Source: Pelagicoccus sp. SDUM812002
Lineage (GTDB): Bacteria; Verrucomicrobiota; Verrucomicrobiia; Opitutales; Opitutaceae
Assembly (NCBI RefSeq): GCF_031127835.1
Contig: NZ_JARXHX010000001.1
Coordinates: 248,001-312,000 of the forward strand
Direction of reading: 5' to 3'
DNA: 64,000 nucleotides
A program made the position numbers and the translations under genes. The notes below the pieces were generated by a model. That model saw nothing but the letters and a program-made list of their open reading frames with translations, made no database searches and was not told the DNA's origin. This document shows positions 52,667-62,300 of this stretch, in pieces. Each line of letters opens with the position of its first letter. Positions within the stretch are counted from its first letter, which is position 1.

Positions 52667-54139
52667 ATGCCTCCGATCGAAGATGTCCTCAACGAGAACG
52701 CCAAGCTAAAAGGGCGTGTCGCCGAGCTGGAGGCTCAGATCGCGTGGTTCCGTCGCCAGGTTTTCGCGGGCGGAAAGTCCGAGAAGGTGGACTCGAGCCA
52801 ACTTGACCTGCTGCTTGGAAAACTGGAGGAAGCCAAGGCGATCCAAGCCGAACCGGTAAAGGTATCCTACGAGCGCAAAGCGAAGACTCCGCGCAAGTCT
52901 CGCGAAGAGCTTTACGGAAATTTGCCCGTCATGGAGGAAAGCGTGATCGAACCGGAGGCAGTGAAGGCGGACCCCGGCGCCTACGAACGCTTAGGAGAGG
53001 AGGAAACCTTCGAAGTGAAGATCGATCCCCCTCGCTTCTACCGCCACCGCATCGTCCGTCCGAAGTATCGGAAAGTTGGCGACAAGGCTGCCGCTCCGGT
53101 AGCAGCCCCAGCTCCGCTTCGCGTGGTCGAAGGCCTCGCCTCGAACGACCTGCTCGCATACGTGGCGGTCTCCAAGTTCCTCGACCATCTCCCCCTCTAC
53201 CGCCAATGCTCGATCTACAAGCGGCACGGCTTTACGGTATCCCGCCAAAACTTGGTTCGCTGGGTCGAGAAAGTCGCCCAATGGCTAAAGCCGATCTACG
53301 ATCAAATGAAAATCGAGCTGCTCGAAAGCGACTACGTCCAAGCCGACGAGACTCCGATATCGTATTGCGATCCCGACTACGGGGAAAAGAAATCCAGAAA
53401 AGGCTTCCTTTGCGGCCTTTCCAGGCCCGGGGGCGACGTGTGGTACAAATGGAGCGCCTCGCGTAGCCACGCTTCGGTGACTTCGCACATCTCGGGCTTC
53501 GCGGGAGTGCTGCAAGCCGACATGTACCAAGCCTACGTAGAGCTGGAGAAAGGCGACGACGGCATCGAGCTAGCCGCGTGCTGGGCGCACGCCCGGCGAA
53601 AGTTCCACGACGCGAAGGATCGCTTCCCGCGCGAATGCGGCATCTACCTGGGGCTCGTCGGAAAGCTCTACGCCGTGGAGAAGGAAATCCGAGAAGGCTC
53701 CCTCTCGCCGGAATCGGCCAAACAGCTTCGCCAATCCAAATCGACGAATACCCATGCGCGCATCCGACGCGTATTGGAAATATTGAGACATCGCAGCCTG
53801 CCGAAAAGCGAGATCGGAAAAGCCTGCGACTACTCGCTTAAGCACTGGGGTTATTTGTCTACCTATCTCGACCATGGGCAGGTAGCGATCGACAACAATG
53901 CCATGGAGAACGCGATCCGCCCTACCGCGGTCGGCAAAAAGAACTGGCTCTTCGTAGGACATCCCGAAGCCGGAGAAAGAGCGGCAATCCTCTACTCGAT
54001 CCTGATCTCCTGCCAGTGCCTGGACATCCAGCCTCTTGAATACCTTCGAGATGTCCTCGGCCAGGACACTCGAACTTTGCCGAAGCAAGATCTCAGAGAT
54101 CTGACTCCGGCCAACTGGAAGAAGTCAAGATCAGCCTAG
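52667..54139 (+). CDS. tnpC: IS66 transposase TnpC
   Basis: This 490-residue DDE transposase has an N-terminal leucine-zipper-like coil (ENAKLKGRVAELEAQIAWFR with RRQVFAGGKSEK), a zinc-site/HTH region, and catalytic segments YVQADETPI, VLQADMYQAY and NNAMENAIRP. VGKKNWLFVGHPEAG is a family landmark. The ATG at 52667 starts the usual coil; a TTG at 52631 would add 12 untypical residues. Intact. Confidence 0.95.
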   Translation: MPPIEDVLNENAKLKGRVAELEAQIAWFRRQVFAGGKSEKVDSSQLDLLLGKLEEAKAIQAEPVKVSYERKAKTPRKSREELYGNLPVMEESVIEPEAVKADPGAYERLGEEETFEVKIDPPRFYRHRIVRPKYRKVGDKAAAPVAAPAPLRVVEGLASNDLLAYVAVSKFLDHLPLYRQCSIYKRHGFTVSRQNLVRWVEKVAQWLKPIYDQMKIELLESDYVQADETPISYCDPDYGEKKSRKGFLCGLSRPGGDVWYKWSASRSHASVTSHISGFAGVLQADMYQAYVELEKGDDGIELAACWAHARRKFHDAKDRFPRECGIYLGLVGKLYAVEKEIREGSLSPESAKQLRQSKSTNTHARIRRVLEILRHRSLPKSEIGKACDYSLKHWGYLSTYLDHGQVAIDNNAMENAIRPTAVGKKNWLFVGHPEAGERAAILYSILISCQCLDIQPLEYLRDVLGQDTRTLPKQDLRDLTPANWKKSRSA

Positions 54140-54162
54140 GCGGTGGATTTTGTACCGCTTAC
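54139..54162 (+). repeat. IS66 right terminal inverted repeat
   Basis: GGATTTTGTACCGCTTAC ends at 54162. It is the inverse of the left end, and its TTA (54159-54161) provides the premature stop codon of the interrupted symporter on the minus strand. Confidence 0.8.
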
Positions 54163-55824
54163 GGTAGCGAAGCCTCGAGCTCAATTGCGTCGACCCTTGG
54201 CATCTCCACCGACTCGGCAAGTGGGCTGATTTTTGTGATCACAAATCCTTGGGCCATTACAATGAAAAAGCACAAGGTCATACGGTCTAAAAAACGCCAT
54301 CTCGTCCGAGTACCACAGACCGGCGGAAACGAGCCAACCACCTAAGAACCATTTGAAGCCGCCGTAGGCTAAGACATTGGTCGCTATACCCAGAGCCCCG
54401 AAGTAACGCGGTGTACGAGGAGAGAAAAAGCCGATGATAAAAACCGCTAATATGCCCGGCGAGATAACCCCCTGAAACTCCTGAATGTATGCGAAGATGC
54501 TCTCGAACTTGTCCAACATCGCTGCGAGCACTACAAAAAGCACAACGAAAAACTTTCCTACCTTTACAAGCTTCTCCGGATTCTTCTCGCCTGTGAACTT
54601 TGAATACAAATCCATCGTGGCAATCGTCGAAGCAGAATTCAGCATGGAAGCCAACGAACTGATCACAGCACCGGTAAGCGCGGCAAGAATAAACCACGAA
54701 ACCAAAGGCATCGGCTTAATCAAGTTCCTAACCAAAACTGAAAACACCCGGTCGCAATCATAGCTGCCCGTCTCTGCGTTGAACAAATCCCCTCTGAAGA
54801 GATTAAAGGAAGTTATTCCTGGAATAACTACAAGAAACGGAATCAGAAGTTTTAACCCAGCCGGAAACACGATCCCCTTTTGGCCTTCAGCCAATGACCT
54901 CGAACCTAGCGTTCGCTGCACGATATACTGGTTGAGCCCCCAATAGAAGAAATTCGGAATCCAAAGACCGATCAAAAGCGCTATCCAAGGAATATCTGAA
55001 TCCTCCTTGGGGCGGATCATGTGTACTTTGCCACCAGAGCCATTCTCGCCGTTTTGGACAACTGCTTCGCCCTCAAGCCCATCGTTGAGCAAGATAAAGC
55101 GTTCCCACGCCGAGGCACCTTCCAGATCAGCCTCCGTTATGCTCGAATTCGCCACCTTGGTCCCGATCAACTTTTCCACAGGCTTCGACTAAAGCACAGA
55201 AAAGGTGAATAGCATGATCAAAGCTCAGCACACGATCAAGGCCACACCCCAAACGAGATCCGTCCAAGCACAAGCCTTCAAGTCACCCACAAAAACATAT
55301 ACCGCCGCGAAAAGCGAAATCAACCAACAAACTGCCGACAGATTGTTCAAGAGCGGAATATCGTTATAATACTCCGAAACAAACTCGCCACCTGAGTAGA
55401 TTACCGAAGATGTCACGACGAAATCAAAGTCACGATCGCTGGGATCGCCATCGTCAAACGAGCCACGCACCGAACTGGTACTCCCAAAACTCAGGAATAG
55501 TATATAGTCTGGAAGACAAAAACTTCGGCAAAAACCAGAATACCACCACCAACAAATGTCAAAGCCGCCAACCATTCGTAAGATGCGATCGCCATGCCCA
55601 ACCAATTTGCCGCCGAACCCGACATGACCCACGAACTGTTCTGTGGAAATGTTGGCAGCAATCAAGGATAATCCAACCAGCCACCACGTCAGGCCGCGCC
55701 CCGCTAAAAAGTAGTCACTAGCGTCGTCACTCGATTCTTCCACCGAGGCTCTCCCCTTGTAGATACCGATAGCTATAACACCAACAACGGCGGTGATGAA
55801 AAGTACAGCTTCTAATACTAACAT
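54163..55824 (-). pseudogene. Sodium:solute (SSS) sugar symporter, frameshifted and IS66-interrupted
   Basis: The minus strand holds almost a whole SGLT-type symporter of ~575 codons in several frames. The N-terminal part from ATG 55824 has DYFLAGRGLTWWLVGLSLIAANISTEQFVG. A 1-bp shift near 55625 moves the frame to one reading SGSAANWLGMAIASYEWLAA, then another returns it to WLISLFAAVYVFVGDLKACAWTDL, ending in TGA near 55225. The middle resumes at ~55179 (WIALLIGLWIPNFFYWGLNQ, ISSLASMLNSASTIATMDLY). One extra T in a T6 run near 54288 shifts the frame again to FLDRMTLCFF and FVITKISPLAESVEMP. IS66 then separates the last helix (51843-51914). Confidence 0.9.
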
Positions 55825-55916
55825 TTTTATATAGTATTCAACATTCAGACAGCATTCCCTCTAAGCATGGGAAAATTCAAACAATGGATTACGAACGATA
55901 TGACGAGGTACGCGTA

Positions 55917-56761
55917 TGGATACACATACACTTGTTCTAATAGATCTCGTTACTGATTGGCCCCTTGGTGGCTCGGGTTCCCTCTTCCTCGATCATATCT
56001 CCAACCCAACCACACCGAAGATTCGTGATAGCATCCGGCTGGTACTTCCGCACCATTCCCATAATCCCCAAAGCTTTGCTGCTCAAGGCTTCCTGCCCTC
56101 ACAATCGCTCTGGTACCGGCCATTCGTTTCCACGATCAAGATACTTCCCGGGTTCGTAAAAAATGCGCCATCAGCGTCGGAGCCTTCTTGAGCGAGCCAA
56201 CCGCCATCCCCAAAAATGTAGTCGATGCGACCGTAGTACGTCTGCAGTTTGCGAACACTGACATAATTCTCCTCCCTCATCACCCGCGCACTTTCCTTGT
56301 TCGAGGGATCCTGTTGATAGCCGAACTTGTTGGCCTTTATATTCTCGCCAGTCACGTCGAAAAATCCTGGATCCCGCCAATTGAACGGAGAATAGTAGAA
56401 GCCCACCTTGAGCCCGGAAGCTCTCACTGCTTCGACGTATTCGGCGAGCAAATCTCGTCCGAGGGTCTGGACGCTCGTAATCGAATTCGGATGAGGACTA
56501 TCGAACAAGCAAAAACCATCATGGTGTCGGGGCGTCAGGCACATCCATTTCATGCTGGCCTTCTTCGCGAGTTCCGCCCAATAGCTTGGATTGAATGCCG
56601 CAGTGCGAAAGTACTCCGAATTCTCCTTATCAGTCGCGTATTGAAAATACTCCTCCTCCGTGAGCCCTTGGTTTTCCATAAACCACTCTCCCTTACCAGG
56701 CCCAGAACAGCCCCTCAGTGTATGAACATGCCAAAATAGCCGACGAGTATCCACTTCATTT
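55917..56761 (-). pseudogene. GH29 alpha-L-fucosidase, frameshifted and truncated
   Basis: The minus strand carries GH29 blocks in more than one frame. Upstream FGMFIH is out of frame with GPGKGEWFMENQGLTEEEYF. The longest open part (56083-56754) contains MKWMCLTPRHHDGFCLFDS, SVQTLGRDLLAEYV, GFYYSPFNW and GDGGWLAQ, which keeps the region of the catalytic Asp. Near 56130 the frame shifts to EWPVPER and then LGIMGMVRKYQPDAITNLR and GDMIEEEGT, with stop codons between. The C-terminal third is missing. GH29 enzymes remove L-fucose from glycans. It lies next to fucP. Confidence 0.88.
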
Positions 56762-56980
56762 ACTCATTCGATTGCTGGTAATCCCCTATCGGTCACAAAC
56801 GTTCGAGAAGGTGGCATGGGAGGTCTTTCCCCCAAACGGGAAAGCTCGCAGATTCAATTAGAAACGCAATTTAAACGGAAGCTGCGGCCCTTGAGAAATA
56901 GCGGTTCACTTTTATAGAAGTTATTTGAAGCTTAAGGTTGCGGAGTAACGAACTCGTTTCGATAAGGAGGGACGACGATG

Positions 56981-58303
56981 CTATGAATCAGTCAATCCCG
57001 CTAACGCAGATCGCAGAAACGTTCTGTATCCATAAATTGCGATCACCACAAAGCAAAGAAAGCTCAGTAGGAAAGACAAGCGGATCGATGAAAGCGGAGC
57101 AGACAGGTTTAAATCGACATTCGCTCCTTGCAACGGAGGTAGAAAAGATCCTCCGCCAATGGCCAAAATCAATCCCGCAGCTCCCAGTTTGCTGTCTTCA
57201 CCCAAACCGCTGAGAGCGATACCATAGATCGTCGGAAACATGAGAGACATACAGCCGGATACGCCAATGAGACAATACAAGCCTAGCATCCCCTGCAACA
57301 GCACGACACCAAGAATCAAAACGCCACCTCCCATTGCCAAGTAAAACAAGAGACGCCCGGGAGAAACGAACTTCAACAAGCATGTACACACAAAACGACT
57401 ACATACGAATATCGACATAGCGACGATGTTGTAGCCCTGAGCGTCGGCCTTGCTCATCCCTAGCTCCTCCTCCGCATACTGAATGACGAATGTCCAACAC
57501 ATGATTTGAACTCCAACGTAAAACGCCTGGGCTACCACTCCCTCCAAATAGGAACGATTCGCTATAAGCCGCTGCAAGGTTTGCCGCACGGAAAGGCTGT
57601 GCCGCATCCCTTCTGATTGATTGGGCACATCCTTGAAAAAGAAGATTGCGAATACCAAAAAAACAACGATACCCAAAGCGACATAAGGAGTCACCAACAC
57701 TCCTAAATCCCTACCGACAAGAGAGCTGAACTTCTCCGGTTCAGTCATTCGCAAAGCCGCCCGTTCTTCGTCCGTCGAGCGGGAGAGTTTGGCGAGTATC
57801 GCGTGTTGCGCCACAAGCATTCCGAATAGCGAACCTGCGGGATTGAAGGCTTGGGCCAAGTTCAATCGACGCGTCGCAGATGCGGGATGACCGAGAGAGA
57901 GAATATAGGGATTGGCACTTGTCTCCAGGAACGATAAGCCGCAGGTCATCACGAAGTAGGCTAGCAGAAACAGCTTGAACTCCTGCATATCGGCAGCGGG
58001 AACAAAAAGGAAACAACCAATCGAATAGATGCCTAAACCAAAGAGGATGCCCAATTTGTAAGAGGTTTTAGTGACAAGAATCGCAGCTGGGACCGCCATC
58101 AGACAGTATCCTCCATAAAATGCGAACTGAACCAGCGAACTCTCAAAATTGCTCACCAAAAGAATGCTTTTGAAGGCCGACACCATGGGATTCGTGATAT
58201 CGTTAGCGAATCCCCACAGAGCGAACAAAGTGGTGATCATGCAATAAACGACGATAAACTCACGACCAACAAGGGGAGTATGGCTTATACTTTTTTTTCC
58301 CAT
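56981..58303 (-). CDS. FucP-type sugar:H+ symporter (MFS)
   Basis: This 440-residue inner-membrane permease has ~12 helices and the FucP-family features FALWGFANDITNPMV, FGYCLMAVPAA-like YGGYCLMAVPAAILV, LETSANPYILSLG and LNLAQAFNPAGSLFG. FucP imports L-fucose with protons; related members carry other sugars. The frame extends to 58411, but homology and hydrophobicity start after the ATG at 58303 (MGKKSISHTPLVG). It neighbours the fucosidase relic, so fucose is the likeliest substrate. This gene is intact while the fucosidase and the SSS symporter are broken. Confidence 0.88.
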   Translation of the reverse strand: MGKKSISHTPLVGREFIVVYCMITTLFALWGFANDITNPMVSAFKSILLVSNFESSLVQFAFYGGYCLMAVPAAILVTKTSYKLGILFGLGIYSIGCFLFVPAADMQEFKLFLLAYFVMTCGLSFLETSANPYILSLGHPASATRRLNLAQAFNPAGSLFGMLVAQHAILAKLSRSTDEERAALRMTEPEKFSSLVGRDLGVLVTPYVALGIVVFLVFAIFFFKDVPNQSEGMRHSLSVRQTLQRLIANRSYLEGVVAQAFYVGVQIMCWTFVIQYAEEELGMSKADAQGYNIVAMSIFVCSRFVCTCLLKFVSPGRLLFYLAMGGGVLILGVVLLQGMLGLYCLIGVSGCMSLMFPTIYGIALSGLGEDSKLGAAGLILAIGGGSFLPPLQGANVDLNLSAPLSSIRLSFLLSFLCFVVIAIYGYRTFLRSALAGLTDS

Positions 58304-58455
58304 TGGGTAATTTTGAATACATCCTGAACCAAAACTGTCTCGACAAGGATGACCAATGCCAAGTATGTCTATTTTCATTCCCCTCTGCCATAGACATCCA
58401 TGACCAAACATGGATAAATCGATCTACTAAATGACCAATACCCGTGCCCCTTTTA

Positions 58456-59310
58456 TCAAAGTCTGGGAAAGTTTCGCGAAATCGCTAAACTCGGCGGAAA
58501 TCCTATGCGTTTCTTGAAGAGACGAGAAAAGTGAAACGGATCCTCGAAGCCTAGCATTTCGGACACATCCTTTACCGACCCCACCCCGGAGTTTAGCAAA
58601 TGAAACCCTCGGTTTATTTTGTGATCAAGAAGCACATAATAAGGAGCTTTGCCAACGAAACTACTTATGACTAGTGAAAGATGCCCCGAACTAATGCTCA
58701 GTAGTCCAGCCCACTCACTTACGCTTTGGATCGATGCGAAATCCCTTTCCAACACCGACAACGCTCGCTCAGCCAAATGTGCGCCTTGCGGTCTATTCGC
58801 CCGACTTACACCTGCCTCTAGAGCAAGGGCGAACAAAGAATTGACGATACATTCCAGAGAGCGAGTGGAAAACCGCGAACTCCGCTTAGCAACGACAACC
58901 AACTCCCGATATAGAGCCTCCAGTAAATCGACTCGAGCGGTACAGTCGTAGATGCCATAGCAGTCATTACGAAGAAACGTCTCTTTAGCGTTTCCTTTTA
59001 TGAGAACGAAAAACACCTTTTGCAAAGGGAGTGTGTGAGACGTTCGGCAAACCACATTTTCGTTCGGACCATAAATCCAAGCGAAGCCACGCCGCACCTC
59101 CTTACTCGATTCCCCGAGGCTCACGACACCCTCCCCACGAAGAACCAATTCGAATACTGGCAAATGAAAACCGTTTGGCATCACTTCTTCGTACTCACGC
59201 GAACAAGCCTCGAATCCATAGGCCCAAACCGATCCGCCTGCTGTAGTGAAATTTCCATACGCCGAACTAGACGTTTTAGTAGACACTGAGATTTGCAAAG
59301 CACTGTTCAT
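58456..59310 (-). CDS. AraC family transcriptional regulator
   Basis: This 284-residue regulator has an N-terminal cupin-like sugar-sensing domain (~15-130, FHLPVFELVLRGEGVVSL, GFAWIYGPNE) and a C-terminal double helix-turn-helix (~180-280, SVSEWAGLLSISSGHLSLVI, VSEMLGFEDPFHFSRLFKK). It is transcribed toward fucP on the same strand and probably controls it. The ATG at 59310 is preferred over an in-frame TTG at 59361. Confidence 0.9.
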   Translation of the reverse strand: MNSALQISVSTKTSSSAYGNFTTAGGSVWAYGFEACSREYEEVMPNGFHLPVFELVLRGEGVVSLGESSKEVRRGFAWIYGPNENVVCRTSHTLPLQKVFFVLIKGNAKETFLRNDCYGIYDCTARVDLLEALYRELVVVAKRSSRFSTRSLECIVNSLFALALEAGVSRANRPQGAHLAERALSVLERDFASIQSVSEWAGLLSISSGHLSLVISSFVGKAPYYVLLDHKINRGFHLLNSGVGSVKDVSEMLGFEDPFHFSRLFKKRIGFPPSLAISRNFPRL

Positions 59311-59393
59311 AGTCGAGTAGAAATAACAATTGGATAAAGAGAATGGTTTTCTCCTTTTCAAAATTGGGTTTTAAATGCGTTCGAACTCCACCA

Positions 59394-62300
59394 CTATGCA
59401 TCCTCTTTCTTCGCGTATTCAGATGGCGTGACACCGAACTGCTTCTTGAAAGAAGCACTGAAGTAGCTGAGCTCTTGATAGCCCACGTTTTCGGCTATTT
59501 CCGACACGGTGTATTTGCCTGTCTTCAAACCAGCTGCAGCCAGCTTCAGGCGTACGCTCCGAATAAAAGCATTTGGCGACATATCGGTCACAGCCTTCAC
59601 TTTGCGATAAAGCGTCATGCGACTCATGCCAAGAGACTCCGCGAAGCGCTCCACGTCGAATTGCGTATTTTGAAGGTTGTCCAAGACAATCTGCCGCGCC
59701 TTTTCCAAAAATACGCGGTCTTTATCCTCCACAACCGCGCTGCGTGGAATCAAATCAATCACCCTGGCGGATTCCGAAAACATCCTTCGCAAGCGCTCCC
59801 GCGCTGAAATCAAATTCTGGATACGGTTCTTGAGGATCTCGACATTGACCGGCTTGCCGACGAAATCGTCCGCTCCCAGCTCTAGACTCGCCAGCTCGTG
59901 CCGCGGCGTTTTATGGGCCGTCAACATGACGATCGGGATGTGACACGTCGCCTCGTTTTCCTTAAGCCGACGGCAGAGCTCATTGCCGTCCATGATCGGC
60001 ATCGCGACATCGGAGACAATCGCGTCGGGCACTTGCTCCAATGCCAATGCTAAGCCTTCTTCCCCGTCTCTCGCTTGAATCACGAAATAGTCGTCTCCGA
60101 GCTCCGACACCAAAAAGCCGCGCACATCGTCGCTGTCGTCTACGACAAGCAAGGTCATTTTATCCTGCGAAGATTCATTGGAGTCCTCTTTCGTGTCACC
60201 CTCATGGCTGGCCGGGAGAGACCCCGCCGAGCTCTCAGCATTCGATCCATTGCGGATCGGCAATTCGAGAATGAAACGAGAACCGCTGACTCCATCTGCC
60301 AAACATGGACTTTCCACACTTATCTCGCCTCCGCAAGTTCTCGCCAAGCGCCGCGCTAGAGCCAAGCCAATTCCCGTCCCCCTTCGCTTTATCAACCTTG
60401 CCGAGCTCCCCTGCACGAATGGTTCGAATACGCTCTCCTGTTCCGCCTCGGAAATCCCAGGTCCTTGATCTTCCACGATGAGTTCGAGTCCATCTTCCAC
60501 CTCCACATGCAGCCTCACGCAAACAATCCCTCCTTCCGGTGTGAACTTGATCGCGTTGCTCAGCAGATTGCTGAGGATTTTCTCCAACTTGTCATAGTCC
60601 AGCCAAGTGATGTAGCGGTCGATGTTGCTGGAAAAGTCCAAGGTCTGCCCCTTGTCTTCGACAAGCGGTTGATGCAGATCTAGCTCATGGCGGACGAAGC
60701 GCAGCAGATCGTCCTTCACCCGCAACTCAGGCATCTTCGCTGACTCCGACTTTCTGAAGTCCAGCAATTGATCCACGATATGGTTCATCTTTCTGGCATT
60801 CTTGAGAGCCAGACTAAGCAAGGCGTTGGGCAAATGGCCATCTTGCTTGGCGACCAATCGCTCCAGTGGTCCGATGATCACGGTCAAAGGCGTTCGCAAC
60901 TCGTGCGATAGGTTCGTGAAGAATTGAATCTTAAACTCCTCGAGCTCGATGATCCGTCGTATCCGCTGCCTTATGATCGTGTAGATCGATGCAAGCAGCG
61001 CCAACGACACGATGCTCGCCAAGCCAATGAACCAAGGCCGTTTCCACAATGGCGGGACGACTACGAATTGGGCGAGTGCATGCTCCACGCTTTCATTCCC
61101 ATCCCCATCGCGAACGCGCACTTCGAACTGGTGCTTTCCTGGTTCTACCCGCAACAAAATGGTCTCGGTCTTTCGGTCGTAGCTGGACCAATCTCCACGG
61201 TCCAGACGAAACGAATACTCAAGCTGCTCGCTCGACGTCCTCGTCCAGCGATCAACGCCTTTCCAGCTGAAATAGGGATAGCCGGGTTCCGCCAAACGCG
61301 GCTCGTAATCCAAAATCTCGATACAGGGGGCTCCCACCTGCTTGCGATAGCGAATAGTACGAAATCCGCTGCCCCGATTCGATTCGGAATCCTTGGCGAC
61401 TTCCGTTCGAAAATACCAATCTCGATCACCGAAATTCAGCCAAAGCGACCCGTCGCGCGATTGCTTAAGCGTGCCGCTTTCCCGATTGATGGCAAAAGAA
61501 GAGGGAAACAGAGCGTCGGTCCAGGATTTGCCGTCAAAGTGTCCTACTCCCTCGTCCGTCGCTACCCAAATGTGTCCTGGCTTTGAAAAGTCCTCCTCCA
61601 AGTAGACCACCTGATTGCTGACGAGGCCGTCTTCCTCTGAGAATAGCGTCCAGTTCGCGCCCGACTTTCTGGCGACTCCTACGCCGCCAATGGCCAGCCA
61701 TAGGTCACCCCTTGTATCCTTCATCAAATGATCGATCCAAATATTGTTGAGAAAACTGAGGTCCGTAATGGTTTCCGTGTGCCCGTTTTCTTGATGCTTC
61801 AGCAGTTCTCCACCTAACCAAAGCTCAGTGGGCGTCACCTCGGCGATCCCCACCACTCTCTGGTCGATCCATCCCTCTCGCAGTCTACGAGACCGGTACT
61901 GTCCGCCCTCCTTTCGGTAGGCCACGATACCTCCCGTCGAATCATTTTCCTCAAAGGGCAAATTTCCGACACCGAAGAGCACCGTCCCATCCTGCAACTC
62001 CCGGGCCGAAAGATAGCTAAAGCGCGTCCCGACCTCGGCGTGAATCCGTCGCTCCCAAAACGTTCCATCCCATAATGATACTGCCGCTCGCCCGGAGTGG
62101 GATCCCAAGGCCCAAAGTACCCCGTCGCTCGAAAGGAACAAGGCGGACGCCGAATCGATCACTCCATCCTCGGCATCGAACGCGACCCATTCGGATCGAC
62201 TGGGATCGAAGCGAACTGCCTCACCGCTCCGGCTCAGAAACCACTGCATCCCGTCTTCGCCTTCGCATTGGAAATGAAGGCCGTAGAGGGAATCCCAAGA

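Larger units (their letters stand above)
51915..54162 (+). mobile_element. IS66-family insertion sequence, complete
   Basis: The 2248-bp element carries tnpA, tnpB and tnpC in the standard order. Imperfect terminal inverted repeats begin GTAAGCCGGTACAATATC on the left (51915) and, on the complementary strand at the right end (54162), GTAAGCGGTACAAAATCC. It is flanked by 8-bp sequences GATAGCGA (51907-51914) and GGTAGCGA (54163-54170), a target duplication with one difference. IS66 elements make 8-bp duplications. All three frames are open, so it may be active. Confidence 0.92.

Noticed and set aside
56188-56739. 183-codon plus-strand frame antisense to the GH29 relic
   Set aside because: The minus strand carries clear fucosidase motifs; this frame has none.
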